DNA of 25,961 bases, from positions 1 to 25,961 of the forward strand of contig DAITAZ010000049.1 of NCBI GenBank assembly GCA_036824045.1, written 5' to 3'. Position numbers and translations under genes: made by a program. Source of the DNA: DAITAZ01 sp036824045. Its GTDB lineage: Bacteria > Pseudomonadota > Gammaproteobacteria > Burkholderiales > Rhodocyclaceae. Each line of letters starts with the position of its first letter. Position 1 is the first letter of the stretch. This document shows positions 7,355-15,864 of this stretch, piece by piece. The notes under the pieces are model-generated. The model was not told the DNA's origin, made no database searches, and was given only the letters and a program-made list of their open reading frames with translations.

Positions 7355-7795
7355 ATGTTCGATATCGGTTTTTCCGAGCTGATGGTGATTGGCCTGGTGG
7401 CCCTGGTGGTACTGGGGCCCGAGCGCCTGCCCAAGGTGGCGCGGACGGTCGGCCATTTGCTGGGCCGTGTCCAACGCTATGTGAACGACGTGAAGTCGGA
7501 CATCAACCGGGAAATGCAGCTGGACGAGTTGCGCAAGCTCCAGTCGCAAGTCCAGGAGCAGGCGCGCACGGTGGAAAACTCCATCCGCCAGGGCGTGGGC
7601 GAAGTGGAGTCCAATCTCAACAAGGCCGCCTCCGAGTTCGAGCAGTCGTTCCAGCCCGCAGCGGACGCGGCGTCTGCTGCGGACCCGGTGCCGGCAGCGG
7701 CCGAGCCGGTACTGCCCCTTGAGCCGGCCCCGCCCAAACGCCGCGCATTCGTGGCCAAAGCGTCGGCGCCGTGCGACGGCGAAGGAGGCCAGTGA
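7355..7795 (+). CDS. tatB: Sec-independent translocase subunit TatB
   Basis: This 146-residue TatB forms the signal-peptide receptor complex with TatC. An N-terminal membrane helix with MFDIGFSELMVIGLVALVVLG and the hinge GPERLPKVARTVG are diagnostic: the conserved E in FSEL and P-E-R-L-P distinguish it from TatA. A long amphipathic/coiled-coil region (about 25-105) and an Ala/Pro-rich tail follow. ATG 7355 is preferred to TTG 7343 because homologues start MFDIGF. The stop overlaps the tatC GTG start. Confidence 0.94.
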   Translation: MFDIGFSELMVIGLVALVVLGPERLPKVARTVGHLLGRVQRYVNDVKSDINREMQLDELRKLQSQVQEQARTVENSIRQGVGEVESNLNKAASEFEQSFQPAADAASAADPVPAAAEPVLPLEPAPPKRRAFVAKASAPCDGEGGQ

Positions 7796-8562
7796 GCGTG
7801 GATGCGCAGGAAACTTTCATCTCCCATCTGGTGGAGTTGCGTGACCGGCTGATCCGTGGGGCCGGGGCGGTGTTGCTGGTGTTTGTCTGCCTGATGCCCT
7901 GGGCAGGGGATATCTACGACCTGCTGGCCCAGCCCATGATCGGGACCCTGCCGGAAGGCACGCGCATGATCGCCACCGGCGTGGTCACGCCCTTCTTTGT
8001 CCCGGTCAAGGTGACGCTGCTGGTGGCCTTCGTCATCGCGCTGCCGGTGGTGCTCTACCAGGCCTGGGCCTTTGTCGCCCCCGGGCTGTATACCCATGAA
8101 AAGCGCCTGGCGTTGCCGCTGATCGTGGCCAGCACCCTGCTGTTCATGGTGGGCATGGCCTTCTGTTATTTCTTCGTTTTCGGCACGGTGTTCCGCTTTA
8201 TTGCCGAATTTTCCCCCAAGAGCATCACGCCGGCGCCGGATATCGAGCAGTACCTGGGATTCGTGATGACCATGTTCGTGGCCTTTGGTGTCACGTTCGA
8301 AGTGCCGGTGGTGGTGATCGTGCTGGTGCGCCTGGGCCTGGTCACCGTGGCTCAGCTCAAGGAGGCGCGTCCGTACATGATCGTGGGCGCCTTTGTGATC
8401 GCGGCGGTGGTCACGCCGCCTGATGTCATGTCGCAACTGCTGCTGGCGGTCCCCCTCTGTCTGCTCTACGAGCTGGGGATCTTCCTGGCCCGCTTCATCT
8501 CCGTGTCTGCAGACAAGCAGGCGGACAACCTGCCCGCCGTGGCGGAAGAACGGCGGGACTGA
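7792..8562 (+). CDS. tatC: Sec-independent translocase receptor subunit TatC
   Basis: This polytopic protein of 256 residues and six membrane helices recognises the twin-arginine signal. The N-terminal ETFISHLVELRDRLIR (with the conserved H-L-x-E-L-R) and the periplasmic loop with VLYQAWAFVAPGLY are family hallmarks. A GTG start at 7792 is chosen: GAAGGAGG lies at 7781-7788 and the GTGA overlap with the tatB stop is typical of coupling. It ends converging on the HtrA gene, 30 bp apart. Confidence 0.95.
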   Translation: MSVDAQETFISHLVELRDRLIRGAGAVLLVFVCLMPWAGDIYDLLAQPMIGTLPEGTRMIATGVVTPFFVPVKVTLLVAFVIALPVVLYQAWAFVAPGLYTHEKRLALPLIVASTLLFMVGMAFCYFFVFGTVFRFIAEFSPKSITPAPDIEQYLGFVMTMFVAFGVTFEVPVVVIVLVRLGLVTVAQLKEARPYMIVGAFVIAAVVTPPDVMSQLLLAVPLCLLYELGIFLARFISVSADKQADNLPAVAEERRD

Positions 8563-8576
8563 ACCGGCTCCGGTTC
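8561..8576. terminator. Symmetric hairpin between tatC and htrA stops
   Basis: GAACCGG-CT-CCGGTTC is an inverted repeat overlapping the tatC stop codon, folding as a 6-bp stem with a four-base loop. The convergent position suggests a bidirectional stop, but no T-run is seen. Confidence 0.35.
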
Positions 8577-8592
8577 CAGCTCCCGCCCGGGC

Positions 8593-9771
<1,179 letters not shown>

Positions 9772-9878
9772 AATTCGTCAGGTCAGGAAATTAAAGGGCG
9801 GGTGCGTCTTCAGCTCCGGCTGGCCGGCCCGCTGCCGGCTGTTGATCCATACTGCGCAAGCGCAGAAGAGCAAGACAC

Positions 9879-10625
9879 ATGCAAAGACAGGAACTGCAGG
9901 GCTATCTGGACCGGATGCTGGATGTCGCACGGTTCAAGGATTATTGCCCAAACGGGTTGCAAGTGGAAGGACGGGCGGAGATCTGCCGCGTGGTCACGGG
10001 GGTGACGGCCAGTCAGGCTTTGCTGGAGGCGGCGGTCGCCCGGGGGGCTGACTGCGTGCTGGTACATCACGGCTACTTCTGGCGGGGGGAAGACAGCCGC
10101 GTCGTCGGGCTGCGCCGGCAGCGGCTGGCCACCCTGATCCGGCACGACATCAACCTCTTCGCCTATCACCTGCCCCTGGATGCGCACCCGGAAGTCGGCA
10201 ACAACGCCCGCCTGGCGGCCCTGCTCGGGTGGCAGCCCACGGGGCGCTTTGGCGAGCAGGAAATGGGCTGGCTTGGCGAGTTGCCGGAACCCGTGCCTGC
10301 GGCCGAGATTGCCCGCCTGGTGGGCGCTGTGTTGGGGCGGGCGCCGCAGCTGCTGGGCCCCGGCAGTGCCCGTGTGCAGCGCCTGGCCTGGTGTTCCGGT
10401 GGTGCCCAGGGGTATTTCGAGCAGGCGATCGCCGCGGGCGCCGAGTTGTATCTGAGCGGCGAGGCCTCCGAGCCCACCTGGCATCTGGCCCAGGAGAGCG
10501 GTGTGCCCTACCTGGCCGCCGGCCACCACGCCACGGAGCGCTACGGCGTGCAGGCGCTGGGGGCGCATCTGGCCCAGGCGTTTGGGCTGGAGGTGGACTT
10601 CGTCGACTTGCCCAACCCGGTATAG
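9879..10625 (+). CDS. Nif3-like dinuclear metal protein (YbgI family)
   Basis: This 248-residue member of the Nif3/YbgI family forms a toroid with a two-metal centre. Metal ligands expected for the family are present: H63 and H64 in VLVHHGYFWRG, D100 in YHLPLDAHPEVGNN, and H216 and E220 in AAGHHATERYG near the C-terminus. The N-terminal CPNGLQVEG is also conserved. The true biochemical role is unsettled; 'GTP cyclohydrolase 1 type 2' is a label carried by some members. The next gene starts 12 bp downstream, so they are probably co-transcribed. A 14-bp palindrome (CTGCGCAAGCGCAG, 9852-9865) lies just before the start. Confidence 0.88.
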   Translation: MQRQELQGYLDRMLDVARFKDYCPNGLQVEGRAEICRVVTGVTASQALLEAAVARGADCVLVHHGYFWRGEDSRVVGLRRQRLATLIRHDINLFAYHLPLDAHPEVGNNARLAALLGWQPTGRFGEQEMGWLGELPEPVPAAEIARLVGAVLGRAPQLLGPGSARVQRLAWCSGGAQGYFEQAIAAGAELYLSGEASEPTWHLAQESGVPYLAAGHHATERYGVQALGAHLAQAFGLEVDFVDLPNPV

Positions 10626-10637
10626 AGGAGCGTTGCC

Positions 10638-11276
10638 ATGACTGCCGAGCTCTCTCCCCGGCCCGCCACGGCCCCGGTTCCGCTCCGCCTGCGCCTGCTG
10701 GGCTGGTTCTGGATCATGGTGGGCGGCTTTCTGCTGCTGGCGGCGCTGATGGAAGCCGTCGCCCATTTTGCCTACCACCGCTGGTCGGCGGACTGGATGG
10801 CCGCCGCGGGACTGACGGCGGCCGACATGCAGGGCGGGGGCAATCTGCTGGTGGGGCTGATCGATGCGCTGCCCTGGCTTGCGCTCGGGCACGGCGGCGT
10901 GGCCCTGCTGGCGCTGCTGGCAGCCAGCCAGTTGTTGCGCCGGCGCGCCTGGGCCCGGCCGATGCTGGCTTTCCTGTCCTGGCTGGTGCTGATCCACGTG
11001 GTGCTCCTGGGCGGGTTCTGGCTCTATCTTTGGATCACCCTGATGGGCGAAATTCCCCAGGCGGGGTTGCCGTTTCACCTGCTGTCCTTCCGCCTCCTGG
11101 GGGCCGGCATCACCCTCTTTGCCCTGGCGCTGGCCGTCGTGCCCTTGCTCACCGCCGCCTGGTATCTCGGTTCCCGCGGTGTGCGCCAGGCGCTGGAGCC
11201 CCTGCGGCCGATGGACCCGGAGCAGCGGGCGCGCATGGAGGCCGTGGCCCGTTTGCCCACGCCGCCGGGGGTGTAA
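10638..11276 (+). CDS. Hypothetical four-helix membrane protein
   Basis: This 212-residue integral membrane protein is not recognised. About four hydrophobic segments are seen: LLGWFWIMVGGFLLLAAL (near 24-41), LPWLALGHGGVALLALLAA (76-94), MLAFLSWLVLIHVVLLGGFW (109-128) and LLGAGITLFALALAVVPLL (152-170). A short cytosolic tail with EPLRPMDPEQRARMEA follows. GAGGAG precedes the start and it lies 12 bp after the Nif3 gene, implying one operon. No catalytic motif is visible. Confidence 0.72.
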   Translation: MTAELSPRPATAPVPLRLRLLGWFWIMVGGFLLLAALMEAVAHFAYHRWSADWMAAAGLTAADMQGGGNLLVGLIDALPWLALGHGGVALLALLAASQLLRRRAWARPMLAFLSWLVLIHVVLLGGFWLYLWITLMGEIPQAGLPFHLLSFRLLGAGITLFALALAVVPLLTAAWYLGSRGVRQALEPLRPMDPEQRARMEAVARLPTPPGV

Positions 11277-11314
11277 CCGGGCGCGCCCCGCGGGTTCGTC
11301 TGCGGCGGTTGCGG

Positions 11315-11331
11315 TGCACCGTGATGGTGCC
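11315..11331. promoter_or_regulatory. NtrC-like binding site 1 upstream of nitrate transporter
   Basis: TGCAC-CGTGATG-GTGCC matches the 17-bp dyad TGCAC-N7-GTGCA of enteric NtrC sites with one mismatch. It is 106 bp (about ten helical turns) from site 2 at 11421. Calling it NtrC is inference from the motif plus the nitrogen-assimilation context. Confidence 0.5.
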
Positions 11332-11420
11332 GATGGCGAACGGGGGGCGCGACGGCCAGCGGGTTGTCGGCGGGTCATTTGCGGGGAACAGGGCCCGGAG
11401 TGACCAAGATGGGGTGGTAT

Positions 11421-11437
11421 TGCGCCAGCACGGTGCA
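11421..11437. promoter_or_regulatory. NtrC-like binding site 2 upstream of nitrate transporter
   Basis: TGCGC-CAGCACG-GTGCA is the same 17-bp dyad with one mismatch (A to G in the left arm). No good sigma-54 promoter was found between here and the transporter start. GG-N10-GC at 11416-11429 overlaps this site and is a weak match. Confidence 0.42.
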
Positions 11438-11470
11438 GTAAAGAGTCTTCTGTCTTTGATCCATGCAAAA

Positions 11471-11488
11471 AAGAGCCATCGGGCTTTT
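11471..11488 (+). terminator. Weak terminator-like hairpin
   Basis: AAGAGCC-ATCG-GGCTTTT forms a 7-bp stem (one G-U pair) preceded by an A-run and running into TTTTCATTCT. It could end transcription from the Nif3/membrane-protein unit, although it lies about 200 bp beyond that stop. Confidence 0.35.
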
Positions 11489-11605
11489 CATTCTGGGGCG
11501 CGAATTATGTGGTGCGCCCAAATACGGGGCTGTTTTTGTGTGAGTCGCACTAATCAGGAGCGTCGTGCGGGGGCGGTAGCCGACCGGGATGCCGCGGGTG
11601 TCCAA

Positions 11606-11697
11606 CCCGGTGCGCGGGTGCCACCGGGAGAAACCTTGTTCGTTCGCCGAAAAATCATGGAGTTGGAAGAAAATTTCGGGCGCTGACGCACCGCCCG
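11606..11697 (+). promoter_or_regulatory. Structured leader region before nitrate transporter
   Basis: Three stems are possible. CCCGGTG (11606-11612) pairs with CACCGGG (11622-11628). CGCCGAAA (11645-11652) pairs with the TTTCGGGCG segment ending at 11682. CGGGCG (11677-11682) pairs with CGCCCG (11692-11697). The last two share the CGGGCG arm and cannot coexist. No hairpin with an A1/G4 hexaloop was found between about 11438 and 11710, unlike the nirB leader. Confidence 0.3.
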
Positions 11698-11763
11698 TGC
11701 GCATCAGGCTCATTCCTTGCTGTTGCCCGCGCTCATCGACGGATTCACTCTTTTGGAGCGCTC

Positions 11764-12975
11764 ATGAGCAAAGGCTTCCTCAAGGCGGGGCATACACCGA
11801 CCCTGCTGGCCGCTTTCCTGTACTTCGATCTGGCGTTCATGGTCTGGGTGATCCTGGGCCCCCTGGGCGTGCAGATCGCCAAGGATCTCAATCTTTCCCA
11901 CGCCGAGAAGGGCCTGATGGTGGCCACGCCGGTGCTGGCCGGCGCGCTGCTGCGGATCGTCATGGGCGTGCTGGTGGATCACCTCAAACCCAAGAAAGCC
12001 GGTGCCATCGGGCAGGTGATCGTGATCGCCGCCCTGGCCTATGCCTGGCAGTTCGGCGTTCACTCCTTCCAGGACACGCTGATACTCGGGGTGTTCCTGG
12101 GAGTTGCGGGTGCCGCTTTCGCGGTGGCGCTGCCCCTGGCTTCCCGCTGGTATCCGCCCGAGCACCAGGGCACGGCCCTGGGGATCGCCGGGGCCGGCAA
12201 CTCCGGCACGGCCCTGGCCGCACTCTTCGCGCCGGGGCTGGCGGCGGCCTTCGGCTGGGTCAACGTCTTTGGGCTGGCGCTGATTCCCCTGGCGCTGGTG
12301 TTCGTGCTCTATCTGGTCATGGCCAAGGACGCCCCCGAGTGTCCGCCGCCCAAGCCCCTGTCCGATTACTTCAAGATCCTCAAGGACAAGGACGCCTGGT
12401 GGTTCATGTTCTTCTACAGCGTCACCTTCGGCGGTTTCGTAGGCCTGGCTTCCTCGCTCACCATCTACTTCAACACCCAGTACGGGCTCGATGCCAAGAC
12501 CGCCGGTTTCTACACCGCCGCCTGTGTGTTCGCCGGTTCCCTGGTGCGGCCCATCGGCGGCAACGTGGCGGACCGGATCGGTGGCATCAAGAGCCTGTCG
12601 GTGATGTACATCGTTGCGGCGATCTTCCTTTCCATCGTGAGCTTCAACCTCCCCACCTCCTGGATGGCCCTGGCGGCCTTCGTGGGCGCCATGCTCGCCC
12701 TGGGCATGGGGAACGGCGCGGTGTTCCAGCTCGTGCCCCAGCGCTTCCGCAAGGAAATCGGCGTGATGACCGGGCTGGTGGGCATGGCCGGCGGGGTGGG
12801 GGGCTTCTATCTGGCGTCCAGCCTTGGTTACAGCCGGCAGATGACCGGCTCCTACCAGGCGGGTTTCCTCATCTTCGCGGCGCTGGCCCTGCTCGCCTTT
12901 GCCGGGCTGTCCGGCGTCAAGGGGCGCTGGCGCACCACCTGGGGCGCGCCGCATCTCACCTCGGCCCGCATCTGA
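11764..12975 (+). CDS. NarK/NasA-type nitrate/nitrite transporter (MFS)
   Basis: This 403-residue, 12-helix major facilitator of the nitrate/nitrite porter family is placed at the inner membrane to import nitrate for assimilation. Both nitrate signatures are recognisable: the helix-5 GIAGAGNSGTALAALFAPGL (from about residue 140) and the helix-11 GMGNGAVFQLVPQRF (from about 315). Arginines in helices 2 and 8 (LRIVMG and SLVRPIGG) match the substrate-binding arginines. TTTTGGAG precedes ATG 11764. It heads a probable operon with the DUF1330 and kinase genes; neighbouring nasA and nirBD indicate assimilation rather than respiration. The symbol nasA is sometimes used for this transporter, so none is assigned. 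Confidence 0.9.
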   Translation: MSKGFLKAGHTPTLLAAFLYFDLAFMVWVILGPLGVQIAKDLNLSHAEKGLMVATPVLAGALLRIVMGVLVDHLKPKKAGAIGQVIVIAALAYAWQFGVHSFQDTLILGVFLGVAGAAFAVALPLASRWYPPEHQGTALGIAGAGNSGTALAALFAPGLAAAFGWVNVFGLALIPLALVFVLYLVMAKDAPECPPPKPLSDYFKILKDKDAWWFMFFYSVTFGGFVGLASSLTIYFNTQYGLDAKTAGFYTAACVFAGSLVRPIGGNVADRIGGIKSLSVMYIVAAIFLSIVSFNLPTSWMALAAFVGAMLALGMGNGAVFQLVPQRFRKEIGVMTGLVGMAGGVGGFYLASSLGYSRQMTGSYQAGFLIFAALALLAFAGLSGVKGRWRTTWGAPHLTSARI

Positions 12976-13031
12976 CGCCGCCCTCCGGGTTGTGGCCTAA
13001 TTTCCCTTCCATTCACAACCCGGAGCTGCCC

Positions 13032-13319
13032 ATGTCTGCTTATCTGATCGGCCACATCACCGTGCTCGACCCCGACCGCTGGCAGGCATACCGCGCCGCC
13101 GTGCCCGCCACCCTGGCCCCCTGGGGGGGCGAACTGATGTTTCGCGGGCGGCTCACAACCGTGCTGGCGGGCCGCCACGACGGCCAGGACACGGTGGTGA
13201 TCCGCTTTCCCGACCCCGGCGCGCTGGCCGCCTGGCACGCAAGCCCCGCCTACCAGGCGCTGGTGCCCCTGCGCGAGTCCGCCGCCCGGGTCACGCTGCT
13301 CGCCTTCGATCCTGCCTGA
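13032..13319 (+). CDS. DUF1330 family protein
   Basis: This 95-residue ferredoxin-like (dimeric alpha/beta barrel) small protein is typical of DUF1330. Seen: an opening SAYLIGHITVLDPDRWQAYR, a central FRGRLTTVLAG strand and VVIRFPDPGALAAWHASPAYQAL, the standard '[FY]P[DS]..A..W..S..Y' family motif. The biochemical role is unknown. It sits between the transporter and the kinase (12-bp gap to the latter), so it is probably co-regulated with nitrate assimilation. GGAG at 13022 is a possible ribosome site. Confidence 0.83.
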   Translation: MSAYLIGHITVLDPDRWQAYRAAVPATLAPWGGELMFRGRLTTVLAGRHDGQDTVVIRFPDPGALAAWHASPAYQALVPLRESAARVTLLAFDPA

Positions 13320-13331
13320 TCCGCCGTTCCC

Positions 13332-15044
13332 ATGCCCAAGCCCCAGCTTCAGGCCCGTATCGGCCACGCCTCCCTCACCGGGCCGCGGCCCCGCAACGAG
13401 GACTTCTGCGGCGCCACCACGCCGTCGGTGGCGGAACTGGAGGCCAAGGGCCTGCTGGCCGCGGTGGCCGACGGGGTGGGGGGGCACGCCAATGGCCGCG
13501 AGGCGTCGGAATACACCGTGCGCGGCCTGCTGGCGGATTACTACGCCACCCCCGACACCTGGAGCGTGCCCCACTCCCTGGAGCGGGTGATCCGTGCCCT
13601 CAACCGCTGGCTGGTCACCCACGCCGCCCGCCGCCGGGAAGCCGCCGGCATGGCCACCACCCTGTCCGCCATCGTCATGCGCGGGCGCCGCTACGTCATT
13701 GCCCACGTGGGCGACACCCGCATCTACCTGCTGCGGGGCGGGGTGCTGACCCGGCTCACCACCGATCACGTGTGGGAGCACCCGGAGCTGCAGAACGTGC
13801 TCTCCCGCGCCATCGGGCTGGACACCCAGCTCACCGTGGATTTCAGCGATGGCGACCTGCAGCAGGGGGACGTGTTCGCCCTGCTCACCGACGGGGTCTG
13901 GAACGTGCTGGGCGATGCCCGCATCCAGCACCTGTTGACGGCTACGTCCGAGCCGCAGGAGGCGGCCTCGGCCCTGGCCATGCAGGCCACCGCCAGCGGC
14001 GCCCAGGACAACTGCACCGCACTGGTGGTGCGGGTGGACAGCCTGCCCGCCGATGCCTTGCGCGATTCCCTGGACCGGGCCCGGCGCCAGCCCCTGCCGC
14101 CACGGCTGAAGGTGGGCCAGATGCTCGATGGCCTGCGGGTGGAAGAAGTGCTGCACGAATCCCGGGTGACGCTGCTCTACCGGGTACAGGCACCCGCCAG
14201 TGGCCAGCAGTGGGTGCTCAAGACCCTGCGCCCCGAAGCCAACGACACCGAATCCACCGCCGCCCTGGCCCACGAGGAGTGGATTGCCCGCCGGGTGGTG
14301 GCCGGCGCCTTTCCCCAGGTGATCACCCGGGAGCGCTCCTGCCTTTACTACCTCATGAGCTGGCACGAGGGGGCCACCCTCAAGCAGCGGCTGGCGGCGG
14401 ACCACCGCTTCAGCCCGGCCCAGGTCACCGATCTGGGCCTGAGCCTGCTGCGGGGCATTGCTGCCCTGCACCGGCTCTCCATCGTCCATCGGGACATCAA
14501 GCCCGACAACCTGCACCTGGGGGCGGACGGCAAGCTGCGCATCCTGGATCTGGGCGTGGCCGCTTCCGACGGGCAGGACGACGGCCTGACCTTCGCCGAG
14601 ATCAACAACCCGGGCACGCCCAGCTACATGGCCCCCGAGCTGTTCGGCGGCGACCAGCCAGCGGAGCGGGCCTGCGAGGCCTCGGACCTCTACGCCGCCG
14701 GCGTCACCCTCTACGAACTGCTCACCCGCCACTACCCCTACGGCGAGATCGAGCCCTTCCAGAAACCCCGCTTTGGCGATCCGGTCCCACCCACCCGCTA
14801 CCGGCCGGACATTCCGGGCTGGCTCGAAGCCGTGATCCTCAAGGCCGTGGCCCGGGACAGGAAGGACCGCTTCGAGACCGCAGAGGAATTCCTGCTGGCG
14901 CTGGAGCATGGCGCCCACAAGCCCCTGCGCATGCCGCGGCGGATGCCCCTGGCCCAGCGCGACCCGCACCTGCCGCTCAAACTGCTGGCGGTGGCCTCGC
15001 TGGCGCTGAACCTGATCCTGCTCTACCTGCTGCTGTTGCGATGA
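13332..15044 (+). CDS. PP2C phosphatase-Ser/Thr kinase fusion, membrane-anchored
   Basis: This 570-residue two-domain signalling protein begins with a PP2C phosphatase (about residues 8-236). Metal and active-site motifs are complete: RNED (21-24), ADGVGG (46-51), AHVGDTR (D128), LLTDGVW (D187) and QDN (D226-N227). The kinase domain is about 262-528: VLKTL (K297), HRDIKPDN (386-393, catalytic D388), DLG (406-408, in place of the usual DFG), GTPSYMAPE (428-436) and SDLYAAGVTLYELL. The glycine-rich loop is poorly conserved. A C-terminal helix (about 549-569) would anchor it with both domains cytosolic. In Pseudomonas aeruginosa a related kinase also lies among nitrate-assimilation genes (recalled, not checked). 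Its substrate may be a nitrate-uptake component; that is inference. Confidence 0.9.
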   Translation: MPKPQLQARIGHASLTGPRPRNEDFCGATTPSVAELEAKGLLAAVADGVGGHANGREASEYTVRGLLADYYATPDTWSVPHSLERVIRALNRWLVTHAARRREAAGMATTLSAIVMRGRRYVIAHVGDTRIYLLRGGVLTRLTTDHVWEHPELQNVLSRAIGLDTQLTVDFSDGDLQQGDVFALLTDGVWNVLGDARIQHLLTATSEPQEAASALAMQATASGAQDNCTALVVRVDSLPADALRDSLDRARRQPLPPRLKVGQMLDGLRVEEVLHESRVTLLYRVQAPASGQQWVLKTLRPEANDTESTAALAHEEWIARRVVAGAFPQVITRERSCLYYLMSWHEGATLKQRLAADHRFSPAQVTDLGLSLLRGIAALHRLSIVHRDIKPDNLHLGADGKLRILDLGVAASDGQDDGLTFAEINNPGTPSYMAPELFGGDQPAERACEASDLYAAGVTLYELLTRHYPYGEIEPFQKPRFGDPVPPTRYRPDIPGWLEAVILKAVARDRKDRFETAEEFLLALEHGAHKPLRMPRRMPLAQRDPHLPLKLLAVASLALNLILLYLLLLR

Positions 15045-15052
15045 GGGGGCGC

Positions 15053-15736
<684 letters not shown>

Positions 15737-15761
15737 GGTGGTTCCTCGCGCGGATGGAGTG

Positions 15762-15781
15762 GGCCGGGCTGCGGCCCGGCC
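15762..15781. promoter_or_regulatory. GC-rich hairpin in hydrolase-nasA divergent spacer
   Basis: GGCCGGGC-TGCG-GCCCGGCC is a perfect 8-bp stem with a tetraloop between the divergent starts 15736 and 15865. It may lie in the 5' leader of the hydrolase mRNA or act as a stop for readthrough; no T-run is present. Confidence 0.35.
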
Positions 15782-15816
15782 AGGGGAAAAGGCCGCCAGT
15801 TTAACGCCCGGCTGAC

Positions 15817-15832
15817 CGGCACGAAACGTGCT
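15817..15832 (+). promoter_or_regulatory. Sigma-54-type promoter upstream of nasA
   Basis: CGGCACGAAACGTGCT has GG-N10-GC and differs from TGGCACG-N4-TTGCT at two positions (C for T at the start, G for the second T of the -12 element). The start of transcription would be near 15843, leaving about a 22-base leader before ATG 15865. Its core is also the dyad GCACG-AAA-CGTGC. No NtrC-like dyad was seen close upstream. Confidence 0.5.
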
Positions 15833-15864
15833 TTGGCTGCTGGGCAAATTGGAGAATCGCTGTC

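Noticed and set aside
11416..11429. GG-N10-GC as a sigma-54 promoter for the transporter
   Set aside because: The -12 element reads CAGC instead of TTGC and it overlaps an NtrC-like site, so it was not called.
11456..11469. FNR-like box TTGAT-CCAT-GCAAA upstream of the nitrate transporter
   Set aside because: The second half matches ATCAA at only two of five positions, and the cluster is assimilatory rather than anaerobic.
12852..14969. 705-residue open frame on minus opposite the PP2C-kinase gene
   Set aside because: Shadow frame; the + strand carries complete phosphatase and kinase motifs.
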